64,000 bases of DNA from Pyronema omphalodes (Eukaryota > Ascomycota > Pezizomycetes > Pezizales > Pyronemataceae). Location: assembly GCA_024516155.1 (NCBI GenBank), contig JAJJXM010000032.1:248001-312000 (forward strand), read 5' to 3'. Position 1 is the first letter of the stretch. Each line of letters starts with the position of its first letter. Shown here piece after piece: positions 1 to 10,205 of this stretch. Below the pieces are notes generated by a model. It was not told where the DNA came from. It did no database searches and saw nothing but the letters and a program-made list of their open reading frames with translations. A program made the position numbers and the translations under genes.

Positions 1-662
1 TGTTCTAAGGTTGAATTTTCTCACAAACCAAATATTGGATTGGGAACCTGGGGTCAAATTGCGCTAAATATCTGTTTTAAGGTGCAACCAAACTCACTGT
101 AAGATACAACCCGTGACATTCTTTTGTAACAACCATTTACGCAGCAAGCTATTTATTCTATACTTGAAATAACTGACATAATTGCGCAGTTTATTGGGGA
201 AGATGTGATATCAGTAGTATGAAGCCCACGCCTCCCGTTGGGGACTTGAAAAATAGTCTATATGACTAGTCATCTCTTATCACTCGAGACCCAACTGGAA
301 TCACAATGTTTCCCTCCTCAGTTGGTTATTCGATGATATATTTGTACATATAAATTATCAAATAATGAATATCCAAATGTCATTATAGCAGGGATTGTAG
401 TGGGAAGCAGAGGACGGTGATGAAAAGTTTAAAAATATATAAACTCATCTTTTATGCCATGGACTGGTTCGTCTCTTGCTTGGGGTAGTGCCGATTTGGC
501 TGGGTTATATGATATTTGATTTGCAGAAGTCCAACCGAAGAATGTATTTGTTTCAGAATGTGATTGGTAACTCCTTAGAACAAACTAGCTAGAGCCGGGT
601 CCACTTTTGTTTTCACAACGGCTCAGTTTTAGCGAGGATCCAGCCCTGTGGTACAAAAAAAA
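1..662. other. AT-rich stretch, no gene seen
   Basis: No open reading frame of convincing length, no tRNA-like sequence and no match to the repeat units described elsewhere in the window was seen here. It leads into the satellite block that starts at 663. Confidence 0.5.
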
Positions 663-1111
663 GGTGTTTAATCAAACCACACTTTAAACCACAAAAGGTG
701 TTTATTTCAAACACCCGCAAAATTCATTTACTAAACACCTCTTTCAACACCTACTAAACACCTTTAAACACCTACTAAACACCTCTTTAAACACCTACTA
801 AACACCTCTTTAAACACCTACTAAACACCTCTTTAAACACCTACTAAACACCTTTAAACACCTCTTTAAACACCTACTAAACACCTTTAAATAACGATTT
901 AAACACCGATTTAAACACCTTTAAACACCAATCTAAACACCTACTAAACACCTTTAAACACCGTTTTAAACAGCTACTAAACACCTTTAAACACCGATTT
1001 AAACACCTTGAACACCGATCTAAACACCTTTAAACACCGATTTAAACACCTACTAAACACCTTTAAACACCAATTTAAACACCTTGCACAATAGTGGTTT
1101 GATCAAGCACC
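663..1111. repeat. TAAACACC minisatellite bounded by an 18-bp inverted repeat
   Basis: The block is an irregular array of TAAACACC-type words (ACCTACTAAAC, ACCTTTAAAC, ACCGATTTAAAC and relatives). Its two ends form an inverted repeat: GGTGTTTAATCAAACCAC at 663-680 and GTGGTTTGATCAAGCACC at 1094-1111, with two mismatches. That arrangement resembles a MITE whose interior has become a satellite, but I see no clear target duplication, so mobility is inference only. Confidence 0.75.
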
Positions 1112-1726
1112 TCAGATATTTTTTAAATTTTTCAAATTAATTACTAAACCACTCGCTCATTATATAACATGTCTCTAGCTATTGCCAGGTCCTCTATCTA
1201 TACATACAGGAACCTCCCACCTCCCTCCTCACCCCTCCTACTCCTGCTCCTCCTCTCTGTGTTGTACCATTCGCTTTGTGCCTTTTTTAATTGACCCTTA
1301 CATATGCTGGAATCATGGATCGCTTCAATAAATAGACTTAGGTTTTCTGAGCATCCTGTTTGTCTGGTTAGCATTGTGGATATTTGTGGGGTTGGTTTGC
1401 AGTACTTGACTCAGCGAGTATCTAGAAGTTCATATCCCAATTCCCCCTCTCTCTCTCTTTTTTCCCTCCGGTGGTGTATGGTGTATGAACTAGCAAATTC
1501 TGTTGAGGGACAAACATTTGACATGAGGAAAAACTTACAGCCAAACAAGAGGGAAAGATGGAGGTGGAGAAACAAGTGAATGAAATGGATGAAGAACGAG
1601 GAACAACAACGGCAGAACGAACAGAACATAAGGAAGGGATGCGCACTAAGGCAATATCCACTTCCATCAACAAACAAAAACAGAACACAGCTCTACAGGT
1701 TAAAACTGAATGTTCAGTAGAACACT
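1112..1726. other. Spacer between satellite blocks, no supported gene
   Basis: Contains a pyrimidine-rich tract (about 1195-1260) and a CT tract near 1440. Overlapping short reading frames exist on both strands, but none has a recognisable domain or convincing codon structure. I see no supported gene. Confidence 0.4.
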
Positions 1727-2575
1727 GCAGGGTGATTTATATGAACCATGGAAACGCCATCCCTAGGAAGTGGACTGTAGATGTTTATTTAAACGTCAGA
1801 GGATAGTTCAAATAAACCCCGAAGAATAGGCGAAGAAGAAGGTGTTTATTTAAACACCCCTAGGGTGTTTAAATAAACCCCAAAGAATATGTAAAAAAGA
1901 AGGTGTTTGTTTAAACATCCTTAAACACCCCTAGGGTGTTTAAATAAACACCAAAGAATAAGCGAAAACAGAAGGTGTTTATTTAAACATCCTTAAACAC
2001 CCCTAGGGTGTTTAAATAAACACCAAAGAATAAGCGAAAACAGAAGGTGTTTATTTAAACATCCTTAAACACCCCTAGGGTGATTTATATGAACCATGGA
2101 AACGCCATCCCTAGGAAGTGGACTGTAGATGTTTATTTAAACGTCAGAGGATAGTTCAAATAAACCCCAAAGAATAGGCGAAGAAGAAGGTGTTTATTTA
2201 AACACCCCTAGGGTGTTTAAATAAACCCCAAAGAATATGTAAAAAAGAAGGTGTTTGTTTAAACATCCTTAAACACCCCTAGGGTGTTTAAATAAACACC
2301 AAAGAATAAGCGAAAACAGAAGGTGTTTATTTAAACATTCTTAAACACCCCTAGGGTGTTTAAATAAACACCAAAGAATAAGCGAAAAAAGAAGGTGTTT
2401 ATTTAAACATCCTTAAACACCCCTAGGGTGTTTATCTAAACACCGAAGAATAAGCAAAAAAGAAGGTGTTTATTTAAACATCCTTAAACACCCCTAGGAT
2501 GTTTAAATAAACACCGAAGAATAAGCGAAAAAGAAGGTGTTTAAATAAACCCCACAAAAAAAAAAAAAATCAAGG
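1727..2575. repeat. Higher-order satellite built on GGTGTTTA / TAAACACC
   Basis: A ~70-bp unit repeats with small changes. It contains GGTGTTTATTTAAACA, CCTAGGGTGTTTAAATAAAC and a spacer like AAAGAATAAGCGAAAA. A larger period of about 349 bp is also visible: the stretch starting GTGATTTATATGAACCATGG near 1731 recurs almost identically near 2079, including the downstream variants. Each unit is internally palindromic around GTTTAAAC and CCTAGG, so single strands could fold. Confidence 0.85.
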
Positions 2576-2795
2576 TAGTTGTTTAACTAAACAACGCTAG
2601 GTGGTTTAGCTAAACACCTTAAATCACACTAAACAACTTCGGTGTTTAGGGGTGTTTAACTAAACACTTTGAAACAACGATGGGTGGTTTAGCTAAACAC
2701 CTTAAATCAGACTAAACAACTTTGGTGTTTAGGGTGTTTAACTAAACACTTTCGGTGTTTAGCTAAACCACGAAGGTGTTTGAACTAAACCACTC
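2576..2795. repeat. Third GGTGTTTA-type satellite family
   Basis: Repeats of GGTGTTTAGCTAAACCAC, GGTGTTTAACTAAACACTTT and TTAAATCACACTAAACAAC. It uses the same GGTGTTTA word as the two preceding blocks but a different spacer. It begins after a short A tract near 2560 and ends in GGTGTTTGAACTAAACCAC at about 2775-2793. Confidence 0.75.
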
Positions 2796-3322
2796 TCACT
2801 CGTTTTCTTGTACCATAGGGCCAGTTCCACCAGCTTTTCGTGTTTGTTCACCCGCGAGAAAACCTTTCCAATAAGCCACAACAAGCGACATCCCGCCTTC
2901 CTTTCGATGGATACCCGAGAAAATAGAGCCTCTGCACCAAGTAGCAAGATCATTTACGTTATACATCGCAAACTTTATTGTGCCATTTGACGTAACGCTT
3001 CGACATTCGCTACATCGCCTCTACATCCACAGCTTGCAACTTTCCTCAACAGCTCCAAATATGCAGCATTCGTTATTACAGCATGGAAATATGACATGTC
3101 ATTCCCCGGCTTTCTACACCACGAATGAAATTAGAAAGTTATGCAGCAATGGAATTTTGGGTAGGTACAACTTATTAGACAGCGTTATGGAAAAACTAAA
3201 CGGTAAAAGGGGATTCAGTGGATCTTGCGTAACGAATAAAATCACAGAAAGATCAAGTGAAACTCACGTGTGAAGCCATTATGCTTCCTCAGAGTTCATC
3301 AAAAAAGAAGAATGCAAAAATA
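2796..3322. repeat. Flanking arm of a tRNA-like repeat unit
   Basis: The part just before the tRNA-like gene (about 3200-3320, with GTGAAGCCATTATGCTTCCTC) matches the arms next to the copies at 9079, 39123 and 61204. The rest is unassigned. Short reading frames here lack support. Confidence 0.5.
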
Positions 3323-3402
3323 TGGGCTCGATGGGACTCGAACCCACATACAGCCCCTAAACATGTCAAGTGGCCGTGTTCTACCAATTGAATTACGAAT
3401 CC
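3323..3402 (-). ncRNA. tRNA-like gene, copy 1 (degenerate)
   Basis: Minus-strand member of the 16-copy family. The B box (GGGTTCGAGTC) and a T run five bases long follow the family pattern. The A box has one G-to-A change, and the acceptor stem (GGATTCG with CGAGCCC) has a mismatch at pair 3, so this copy is probably decaying. The anticodon arm is of the ACGG/CCGT type with one change. Confidence 0.7.
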
Positions 3403-4859
3403 AAGCGATGAAAGAGCACATTAAAATTGGGATATAGTCCGCTGCTGGCTAGACGGACAAAGAGCGGTTCTCAACGGTTCCGGTGGTTGAGGATACCGGT
3501 AGAAGAATCTGTGATGTCAGTAGTTCCAGATGGCAGAGCTGGGTGCTGTTGTTGTCATGAGCCTGACTGATCATTTTCTTTCGTTGCTATGGTTCTCCAG
3601 AGATGGAAATTAACTTCTCATCTCATCAAGCTAGGCCTGTGTGACGGCAAAATCTGTTGTAAAAATCTATCTTTTGAATATCTCTCGTTCGTCGTATTTT
3701 GTGGGCATCAATTGAAGTAAGTGAAGGTTCTACTTCACATGCGTTCATTATCAGCTTTTCACACCGTATTCTGGTTGTCCGAGGCCTTCTCATTCCACGA
3801 TGATTTATCATAAGTGTCGCCCAACGGGTCATATTTTCCCGGAGAATCCAATAGTCCTATATCTTTTTAGTAGAAAAATGGTTTGTATCGTACGATCTAA
3901 TTTGAAGGTTGAGGCAGTCAGGAAGACAAGCCGTAGATAAGAGACGAACCCACCGTTAACTAGGTCCTATCAACAAAAAAAAGGCTTCCCGCGGGATGGG
4001 GGATAGCGATAGTCCTGCATCCTCGATTTACACATTTACGCAATTGCTCTTCATGCACTGAATATGATATGTATGTCCAATCGTGGTACAGGTTGAAGGA
4101 TAGTGGTGAATATAGGCACCCAGTCTCAGCTATGTGCACATGGCGGGATTTATCTGAAGTTGTGTTTTGACACAGGTTGTTGTTTTCGTACATTTTCAGA
4201 TAATCGGCCTGGAAAGTCGAATTGATTACAGTTTTAAGATTGATTACCTTCTTACTGGAGTATATCTTGCTCGGCATGTGAATTGGGATATTGCCGGTGA
4301 TATTGATAGGACCTGCTGCAAGTAATTGCCATGCTTCTCCGTAACGGCACGTAAGTTAACCCTAAGCAACCCCTCCCATGGTTGAACATGTATACGGAAG
4401 AGCAAAAATATGTCATCCGAAATATGGATGTGGATCGGCTGGTAGTAGACACGAGGACGTTGCAAGGGATGAAGCTAGTTCTACTGGAGGACTTCCCATC
4501 GCTCTATTGGGGGTGGATAGAACAACCTCAACTTCATCTATTCGATAGCAATAGAAAATCTGAATAGACAGGGGGGTAGCGACCCCCCTGTCTATCCTAG
4601 TGCTCTATTCGCGTTCTATAGAAAATATTTTTTTGTGGTGAAATGGACTCTCACGTCCGTTGCTATAGAGCGATGGGAAGTCCTCCACTGTTGCATAACG
4701 CGTCTATGTTACGTTAATATGTGCTAATATCTATCCAATCTTCTCGTAAAATTATACTGGTAACTGATTTCTCCACCAATAAAAAACTAATTCTATATTT
4801 CTTCTGAATATCTTCAGGGCTTCAATAATGTCGACCCATCATTGCGCCTTCTCCCAAAA
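3403..4859. repeat. Spacer of a long repeat unit, downstream of the coiled-coil gene
   Basis: This stretch joins the tRNA-like gene to the coiled-coil gene and corresponds to 41401-42595 in the second long unit. Shared landmarks are the block before GTTAACTA near 3955 (compare 41905) and GGTTGAACATRYATAC near 4380 (compare 42320). It is interrupted by the fold-back MITE at 4485-4687. No supported reading frame. Confidence 0.6.
4485..4687. mobile_element. Fold-back MITE, ~203 bp
   Basis: The ends form a perfect 23-bp inverted repeat: TGGAGGACTTCCCATCGCTC plus TAT at 4485-4507 and its complement at 4665-4687. The centre holds a strong hairpin at 4567-4592 (GACAGGGGGG stem, TAGCGA loop). No unambiguous target-site duplication was seen, so the superfamily is not assigned. 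It lies in the spacer of a long tRNA-like unit. Confidence 0.7.
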
Positions 4860-5369
4860 CTATGCATTTCGCACACCTAGCAGCCTTTGTACCTGAACCC
4901 CCTGGTCTGCCTTCACCCAAGAATCCTCCTTTACCCCACACATCATACAAATGTGATCATCACCATTCTTCTGCAACTGATTATTATGTTCGACCAGTTC
5001 CACATTCTCTTGCTTGATATATCTAACCTCTTCTTTCAAAACCTGAATTTCTTCTTTCGCTTTTTGAAGGTCTGCATAATATTCTGCATTTTGAGATTCC
5101 AATAAATCGTACCTTTCCTCTGCATCATCACTTAGTTCCAAAACCTCGTTTAGATCTTCTTGTAGCTCTTGCTTCTCTTTTTCGACCTTTTGGAGGTGTA
5201 AAATCAGAGCTTCTCTCCCTAACTCATGGCGAGATGGCTCAGGATCACGCTCAGTAGTCTCGACATAATTATGAGCTGCTTCTATACATGGTAGTAGGGG
5301 TTGTTCGTCCTGCTCGGTACCGGAGCAATTGTCGGGAGAACCCTCGGTTTGAGAATTTGGCGAGGTCAT
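4860..5369 (-). CDS. Repeat-associated coiled-coil protein, copy 1 (169 aa)
   Basis: I do not recognise a named family. The protein has a polar N-terminus (residues 1-50), a heptad-like charged coiled coil (about 52-135, with the block DLNEVL and the block LESQNAEY) and a C-terminal segment with the motif ICMMCGV (CxxC) followed by DSW and QRLL. The start is an ATG in a context shared with the copy at 42596-43105. The two proteins are the same length and align without gaps; by hand I count 106 of 169 identical residues, densest in the coiled coil and CMMCG region. Such in-frame conservation at this divergence argues for selection on the protein. The gene lies between its shared promoter region (5370-5640) and a tRNA-like gene about 1.46 kb downstream, the same order as copy 2. 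Function is unknown; dimerisation is expected from the coiled coil. Confidence 0.7.
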   Translation of the reverse strand: MTSPNSQTEGSPDNCSGTEQDEQPLLPCIEAAHNYVETTERDPEPSRHELGREALILHLQKVEKEKQELQEDLNEVLELSDDAEERYDLLESQNAEYYADLQKAKEEIQVLKEEVRYIKQENVELVEHNNQLQKNGDDHICMMCGVKEDSWVKADQGVQVQRLLGVRNA

Positions 5370-5650
5370 TGCAGTTTGCTGGTGTAAATCGTACTAGCTG
5401 GTACTTACTATATGCTCAAAACACATCATGGATGCAAGATCGATGCATTTATAATCCAGTTCTTACTACATTATATGACCAGTGGCATTATAGTACTCTC
5501 TAAACTCCACTTCAAGTCGAGTTAGAAAAGCTTGGGTGAACTCTGTGCAGTCTGGTTGCTTCGAACTAAAACTGACCTCCACTTGAAGAAACCTGAAAGA
5601 ACTGATGTTTCAACTTTCAAGCTGATTTTGAGTTTACTCTTTTTGTGTTT
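5370..5650 (-). promoter_or_regulatory. Shared upstream region of the coiled-coil gene
   Basis: This 280-bp region is recognisably related to 43106-43340 upstream of copy 2. Shared words include CTTACTATATGCT(T/C)AAAAC, CACTTCAAGTCGAGTT and CTCTGGTTGCTTC. Parts of the same region also remain in 2.2-kb units lacking the gene (for example near 8090-8210 and 40060-40240), which identifies those units as relatives. Promoter function is inferred from position. Confidence 0.5.
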
Positions 5651-6241
5651 TGCCTCGTCTTGTGCTTTGTGTTTAAAACCTTTGTTCAATACCAATGTAG
5701 AAGAGTGATAATGAGTGTTCCGCCCGCCTTCTGGGAGGATCACTGCCTCTGTGAATGGAGTGCGAATACAGTACATGCCAGTGATATTTTCCATATTTAT
5801 TTATTTATTTATTTATTGAATCATACGCTGACCGAGGCCTAAAAGGCCCATGCAGGAAAAAACAACAAATATTTTTCCATATTAATGAAATGAATATACC
5901 TGCATTTCTTTTTCAAAACCAGAACACAAGGCTGGGAAATATGAAGCTAGCGAGCATCCACAAGCAACACGTGATACAACCCGTATTCACGTCATACATC
6001 ATGATCCGTGGTGTACCGTCTGATGCTAGGCATCAAAATTGAGCAGATCGTATTTTCGAAATTTTGCGTTTGATGAAACAGTTAACCAACGATTTGGTGT
6101 ATCCAAAAGGACAATGTAGAAGGTTACGATACTGTTTTCCTGCATAACAGATGAAATGCCAAAAATTGTAATAACCACGTGTGGAGTTGGTACGGTACAC
6201 CTTATTGGACTGCGCTATGGAAAAAAAAGAGGGCAATAAGA
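5651..6241. repeat. Repeat-unit arm with bipartite motif
   Basis: Contains a TTTA microsatellite (about 5795-5818), then a stretch GAATCATACGCTGACCG that resembles one near 54099. The bipartite motif in reverse orientation (CACGTGAT ... TCACGTCATACATC) lies at 5968-6000. Related arms flank other tRNA-like copies. No supported gene. Confidence 0.5.
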
Positions 6242-6321
6242 TGGGTTCAGTGGGACTCGAACCCACATCCGGCCCCTGAGCATGCTAAGTGACCGTGTTC
6301 TACCAATTGAACTACAAACCC
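6242..6321 (-). ncRNA. tRNA-like gene, copy 2
   Basis: Minus strand, ACGG/CCGT-type arm with the inner palindrome AGCATGCT. A box TAGTTCAATTGG and B box GGTTCGAGTCC are intact. The T run is farther from the 3' end than in other copies (about 17 bases), so termination may be weaker. It converges on copy 3, 575 bp away. Confidence 0.75.
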
Positions 6322-6896
6322 AGGTTGTGAAATGGCGTGTTAAAATTAAAATATGAAGCATTACTGGTTAGACGAGAAAGAACGGTTCTCGGTGGTTGTG
6401 CATGGCGGCGCAAGTCCTACTATGAAGGATGTACAAACACCTGAACCACCGCTACCATTGTCACGTTATTCTTGGGCGATGCAAATGTCAGCTAGCATTA
6501 AAATAAATATCAAAATCACAAAGCCGAAGAAACCTCAGGTACAGGGAAAAAGAAATTAGTGTTAACCATTGTAGACACCGCAAGAAACTCCCGTCAATTA
6601 TCAAAATAAAGTCGCCACCATGAAACAAAATATTGTTTTTTAGTTTACATGCCGACCTTCATTCCCGTATTAATTGTGGCAGGAATCCTGAATGCTTTCA
6701 GACGACCCTTTGAATCAAGGAAAACCACCACACCGGCTGATGGAAACAACAACCTCCAAATCTCGCACACAGAACCACTGACATCATATCTTTCTCCTAT
6801 CGCCATCCCAGATCGCCACCAGCACCGAGAACCGCTCGTCCTCCGTTAAAACAGCAGCGGATTACATTTCAATTTGAATGCGCTCTTTCACAACAT
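6322..6896. repeat. Type-A upstream arm of the tRNA-like unit
   Basis: About 6490-6896 matches 55370-55848 and 60750-61203. Landmarks are CACAAAGCCGAAGAAA, CATGCCGACCTTCATTC and CCGGCTGATGGAAACAAC, then CCGAGAACCGC and a TTATAT/TTACAT box just upstream of the tRNA-like gene. No supported gene. Confidence 0.6.
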
Positions 6897-6976
6897 GGGT
6901 TTGTAGTTCAATTGGTAGAACACGGTCACTTAGCATGCTTAGGGGCCGTATGTGGGTTCGAGTCCCACCGAACCCA
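6897..6976 (+). ncRNA. tRNA-like gene, copy 3
   Basis: A near-consensus copy. The acceptor stem is GGGTTTG with CGAACCC (one wobble pair), D stem GTTC/GAAC, T stem GTGGG/CCCAC. A box TAGTTCAATTGG and B box GGTTCGAGTCC are intact, and TTCTTTTTG follows at once as a polymerase III stop. The anticodon arm is abnormal: a 5-bp stem (ACGGT/GCCGT) closes an 18-nt loop with the palindrome AGCATGCT, and no U33-anticodon arrangement can be placed. It starts a 2.18-kb unit ending at copy 4. Confidence 0.85.
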
Positions 6977-9078
6977 TTCTTTTTGTCTGCTTTTTTTATC
7001 GCAAGAAGTCTGAAAAGGTATACCTACACCACACGTGACGGCACCGAACTTTTGATGTTATTGATACCGTAGGAGAACGAGATTCTAACCTTCTACACCC
7101 TGCTTCATAAAACACTGCACCCATAGCGAAGTATGTGGAATTACCATTTTCAAGATACGGCGATCAGGTGGTCTACCTACCACACATATCCCGAACGTTT
7201 GATTTTATCGGTAGCGCACGAGAACAAAATTCCAATGTTTAAAGGTTGAAAACTTGGCATTATTATAGTCAAATCCTTCATGCTCATACTTACCATATGG
7301 CCGATGTTGATACGTGATATCCGTCGGTGTAAGTAGGATCGCGATGTATGACGTAAACGAGTATGTTGTCACGTGATGGCGTTTTAATACTCCCTAGCAG
7401 TACCTACGTATTCGTAGTTTGTCGTATTGATTAATGTGAGTATATCTGTGTCCTCTATAGATACTGCAATAGGAGTTTCGTACGCTGCAATACAATCCGC
7501 GCACGAACATAGTCCATATCGCAGGAAGCGTTGAGAACATGTAGTATCACTCGCTCACATTCGCATTGAAATTGGCCGCAGACATGGAAATCAAATACAA
7601 TTTCAGTTCTTCACGTTGAGACACATTTGGAATTTGGAGCATAAGTGCAAGATGAATTTATTAAGATGTCGCAAGGCCGGAAATGTCGTTTCAAACCAGA
7701 ACTGGAGGTTGGCAATGTAAATGAGGATCTCAACTGATTTGTGGCGCTGAAATATTTTGGTTATTGCATATTTTTACCGATTGCAGATCATACTACTCAT
7801 GTCTTCTTCAATATATATTATTTATAACGTTGTAAATATAATGTGTAATACGTGGCACCGGGAATACTTTGACTAATCATAGCCAGAAGATTCCCAAAAT
7901 ATCTCCCGTCGTGCATACAGTTTATTGGGCTTTGAAACCAGCTGGAATATATGCACTGGCTACATGCAAAACTCTATGGCGATATTCTGGCTCAGGGGAA
8001 ATCAAGGTTTGTTTCAAACTGGAGCGGTTTCAAGATTGCTCGAGTCGAATGTAGTTTTCAGTTGAAACAATCTCAGTGCACAAAGTTATCTCGAGCTTAT
8101 CCACTCGACTTGAGCTGATCTTTTCTTAGTGTCCTTGACTATAGAAAGTAGCACAAGCAGGGCCCAGACCATTAATGAACCGACTTTGCGTCCCGTGAGT
8201 TTTAAGCATATAGGAAGCATCATATAATATTAAGTGCACTATGTGCACTTGTGTAAATGTAGTATGGAGGACCTTATCCTTATCCTTATCCTCCTCAATG
8301 CTGGAAGTCTGTTAAAAATTCATAGAATTTAGTTACCGACGGCTTTGTCTGCTGTTTGCTGCGTGTTATTTCGACTTGCTTAAACTGCAAAGTATCGTGG
8401 TAACTGCTGTTAAACCTAATGAATTATATCTGGGACACTCTATCGTGGTGCTGGATTTACTGTTACCGATTAGAAGCGTGTTTAGTATTGTGGAGCAACA
8501 ATATAGACACCCTAGTCCGTCAACGAAGATAACAATCAATGTACCGCTGTGCTAGATAGGGTATAAGATGGTAATACATTACAAATCATTTTTTGTCAAA
8601 TAGATACAGGATTGTTTGATTCTTAGAGGAAAATATAACACCTTGGGCGATAAGCATAGTAAACCATTGTGGAATGAGAGGGGCTCTCACAATCTGGATA
8701 CAGCATCGAGGGATAGTAATGAACGTATGCTAAGTAGGACCGTTATTTATCTTAATTGATTCACACGATATACAACGCACAGTAGCTACTCTCATAAAAC
8801 ATTATTGCTACTGATTCTACCATTCCTTCGGCATGGATTTGTGAGCGAAGGAGTCAGTCGAGGTGCCCGGAGCACCATACATACGAAGAACGAGGGAAAA
8901 GCATCATTCCGGCTCATGGAAAAGACACCGACCAAATCCCGCATGTGGAACAAGGTACCACTGACATCACATCATTTTCTACCGCCAGCCCAGACCGCCA
9001 CCATCACCGAGAACCGCCCTTTCTCCGCTCAACCAGCGGCTGGTTATATTGCAATTTTAACACGCACTTTCACAACCT
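6977..9078 (+). repeat. Short (2.2-kb) tRNA-like repeat unit body
   Basis: Order of landmarks: oligo-T stop; an arm with CCGAACTTTTGATGTTATTG; the bipartite motif at 7343-7379; a stretch around GTATTACAGYGTACGAAAATC in reverse; the remnant of the coiled-coil gene upstream region (about 8080-8215); then an arm ending in CCGAGAACCGCCC before copy 4. The same order is found in 37112-41320 (minus) and 55930-60205 (plus). The coiled-coil gene body is absent. No open reading frame of note remains. Confidence 0.75.
7343..7379 (+). promoter_or_regulatory. Bipartite TGACGTAA / TCACGTGA motif (representative)
   Basis: TATGACGTAA, about 12 bases, then GTCACGTGATGG. The first half matches a bZIP (CRE/ATF) site and the second an E-box of the Cbf1 type (RTCACRTG). 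It is one of about 19 occurrences in the repeat units, listed in the findings. Binding is inference. Confidence 0.5.
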
Positions 9079-9159
9079 GGGTTTGTAGTTCAATTGGTTA
9101 GAACGAGGCCACTTAGTATACTTAGGAGCTTCATGTGTGTTCGAGTCCCACCAAGCCCA
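9079..9159 (+). ncRNA. tRNA-like gene, copy 4
   Basis: Second subfamily: the outer anticodon-arm stem is GAGG with a CTTC/CCTC partner, and the inner palindrome reads AGTATACT. The T stem has one mismatch (GTGTG). A and B boxes are recognisable and a run of seven T follows directly. Nearly identical to copy 9 inside the long inverted repeat. Confidence 0.8.
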
Positions 9160-10205
9160 TTTTTTTGCATTCTTCTTTTTTGATTCACTCTGAGGAAGCA
9201 TAATGGCTTCACACGGGAGTTTCACTTCATTTTTTTGCGATTTTATTCGTTACCCAAGATGTAGGACAGGAAAATTTGAAATTTTTATACCCTGATACTT
9301 AATGCAGAACATTTATGTTATCGAAGTGAAGTCAAACGTCGTTAGGTTTTGCGGTGATGTGGCGGGTGTTGATGCGTGATATCAAATGGTACGAGACGGA
9401 TGGTGATGTATGACGTCAATGCGGGCGGTATCAGGCGATGGCGACTAATGCACACTAAATTGATAACCGTACGGAACAGTTATTTTCTTTGTTGATTTGG
9501 GTGAACTGGTTCTATAGGAAAATTAGAAAACGACTTATATATGCCGTCATGACATGAACAAAAGTAAATCGTGATGTATGACGCAGTGGCACGTGATATC
9601 ATATGATTGTCTTCCACCCTATATTGGTCTTGCCTTATGATAAGACTTCACAATTCTCGCTCCATGTCCATTTGGAATACAGCAGATGATAAAACATGTC
9701 TCATAAGCTTTCTGGGCCTGTGATCATGCATATAAGTGGCAGTTATTAACAGCGCATAGTATCGATATCCCAAAATTCACGTTTGATACATTTTTTGGAT
9801 CAACGGACAAAACAAAGTTTCTTTATCGTTATGTTGCGAGCATTATTTTGCATCACGTGATACCACCCGCGTCCACGTCACACATCACCGCCTGCCTGAC
9901 GTCGTGACGTCAAGTGTAAACATTGAATTATCAAAAATTTGCTATTTCAGTAGCCTTCCGTTTCAAGATTCAAAACGATTGACAAGTCAACCCATTGTGA
10001 TGATCGATTCAAGTTCCACACCAATTCCGACGAGTGATACCACATGTTCCGATTGTCTTCCCAGAATATTACCAATTGCATGGAGTGTATTACAGCGCAT
10101 GCAAATTGTATTCTGAATATTCGTGAAGCTAAATTGATCACAGAGACAAAGAAAACAAATTACGAATATGTAGCCAGCGAGCATCAACATATCGTTCCTC
10201 TTGGC
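9160..10205. repeat. Type-B downstream arm, near-identical to an inverted copy at 38.3-39.1 kb
   Basis: Starts with GAGGAAGCATAATGGCTTC and carries bipartite motifs at about 9404-9440, 9571-9600 and 9851-9888. The section 9640-9878 matches the complement of 38341-38590 almost base for base. Relative to that copy it lacks about 90 bp near 9620 and has about 340 extra bases (9879-10217), which end inside the left terminal repeat of the MITE at 10206. No supported gene. Confidence 0.7.

Noticed and set aside
6897..6976. Calling the repeated sequences ordinary tRNA genes, for example tRNA-Ala(AGC) because of the word TTAGCATGC
   Set aside because: Around that word no 5-bp anticodon stem forms, and the paired arm that does form leaves an 18-nt loop without U33. 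The resemblance to Ala tRNAs is limited to a few bases.
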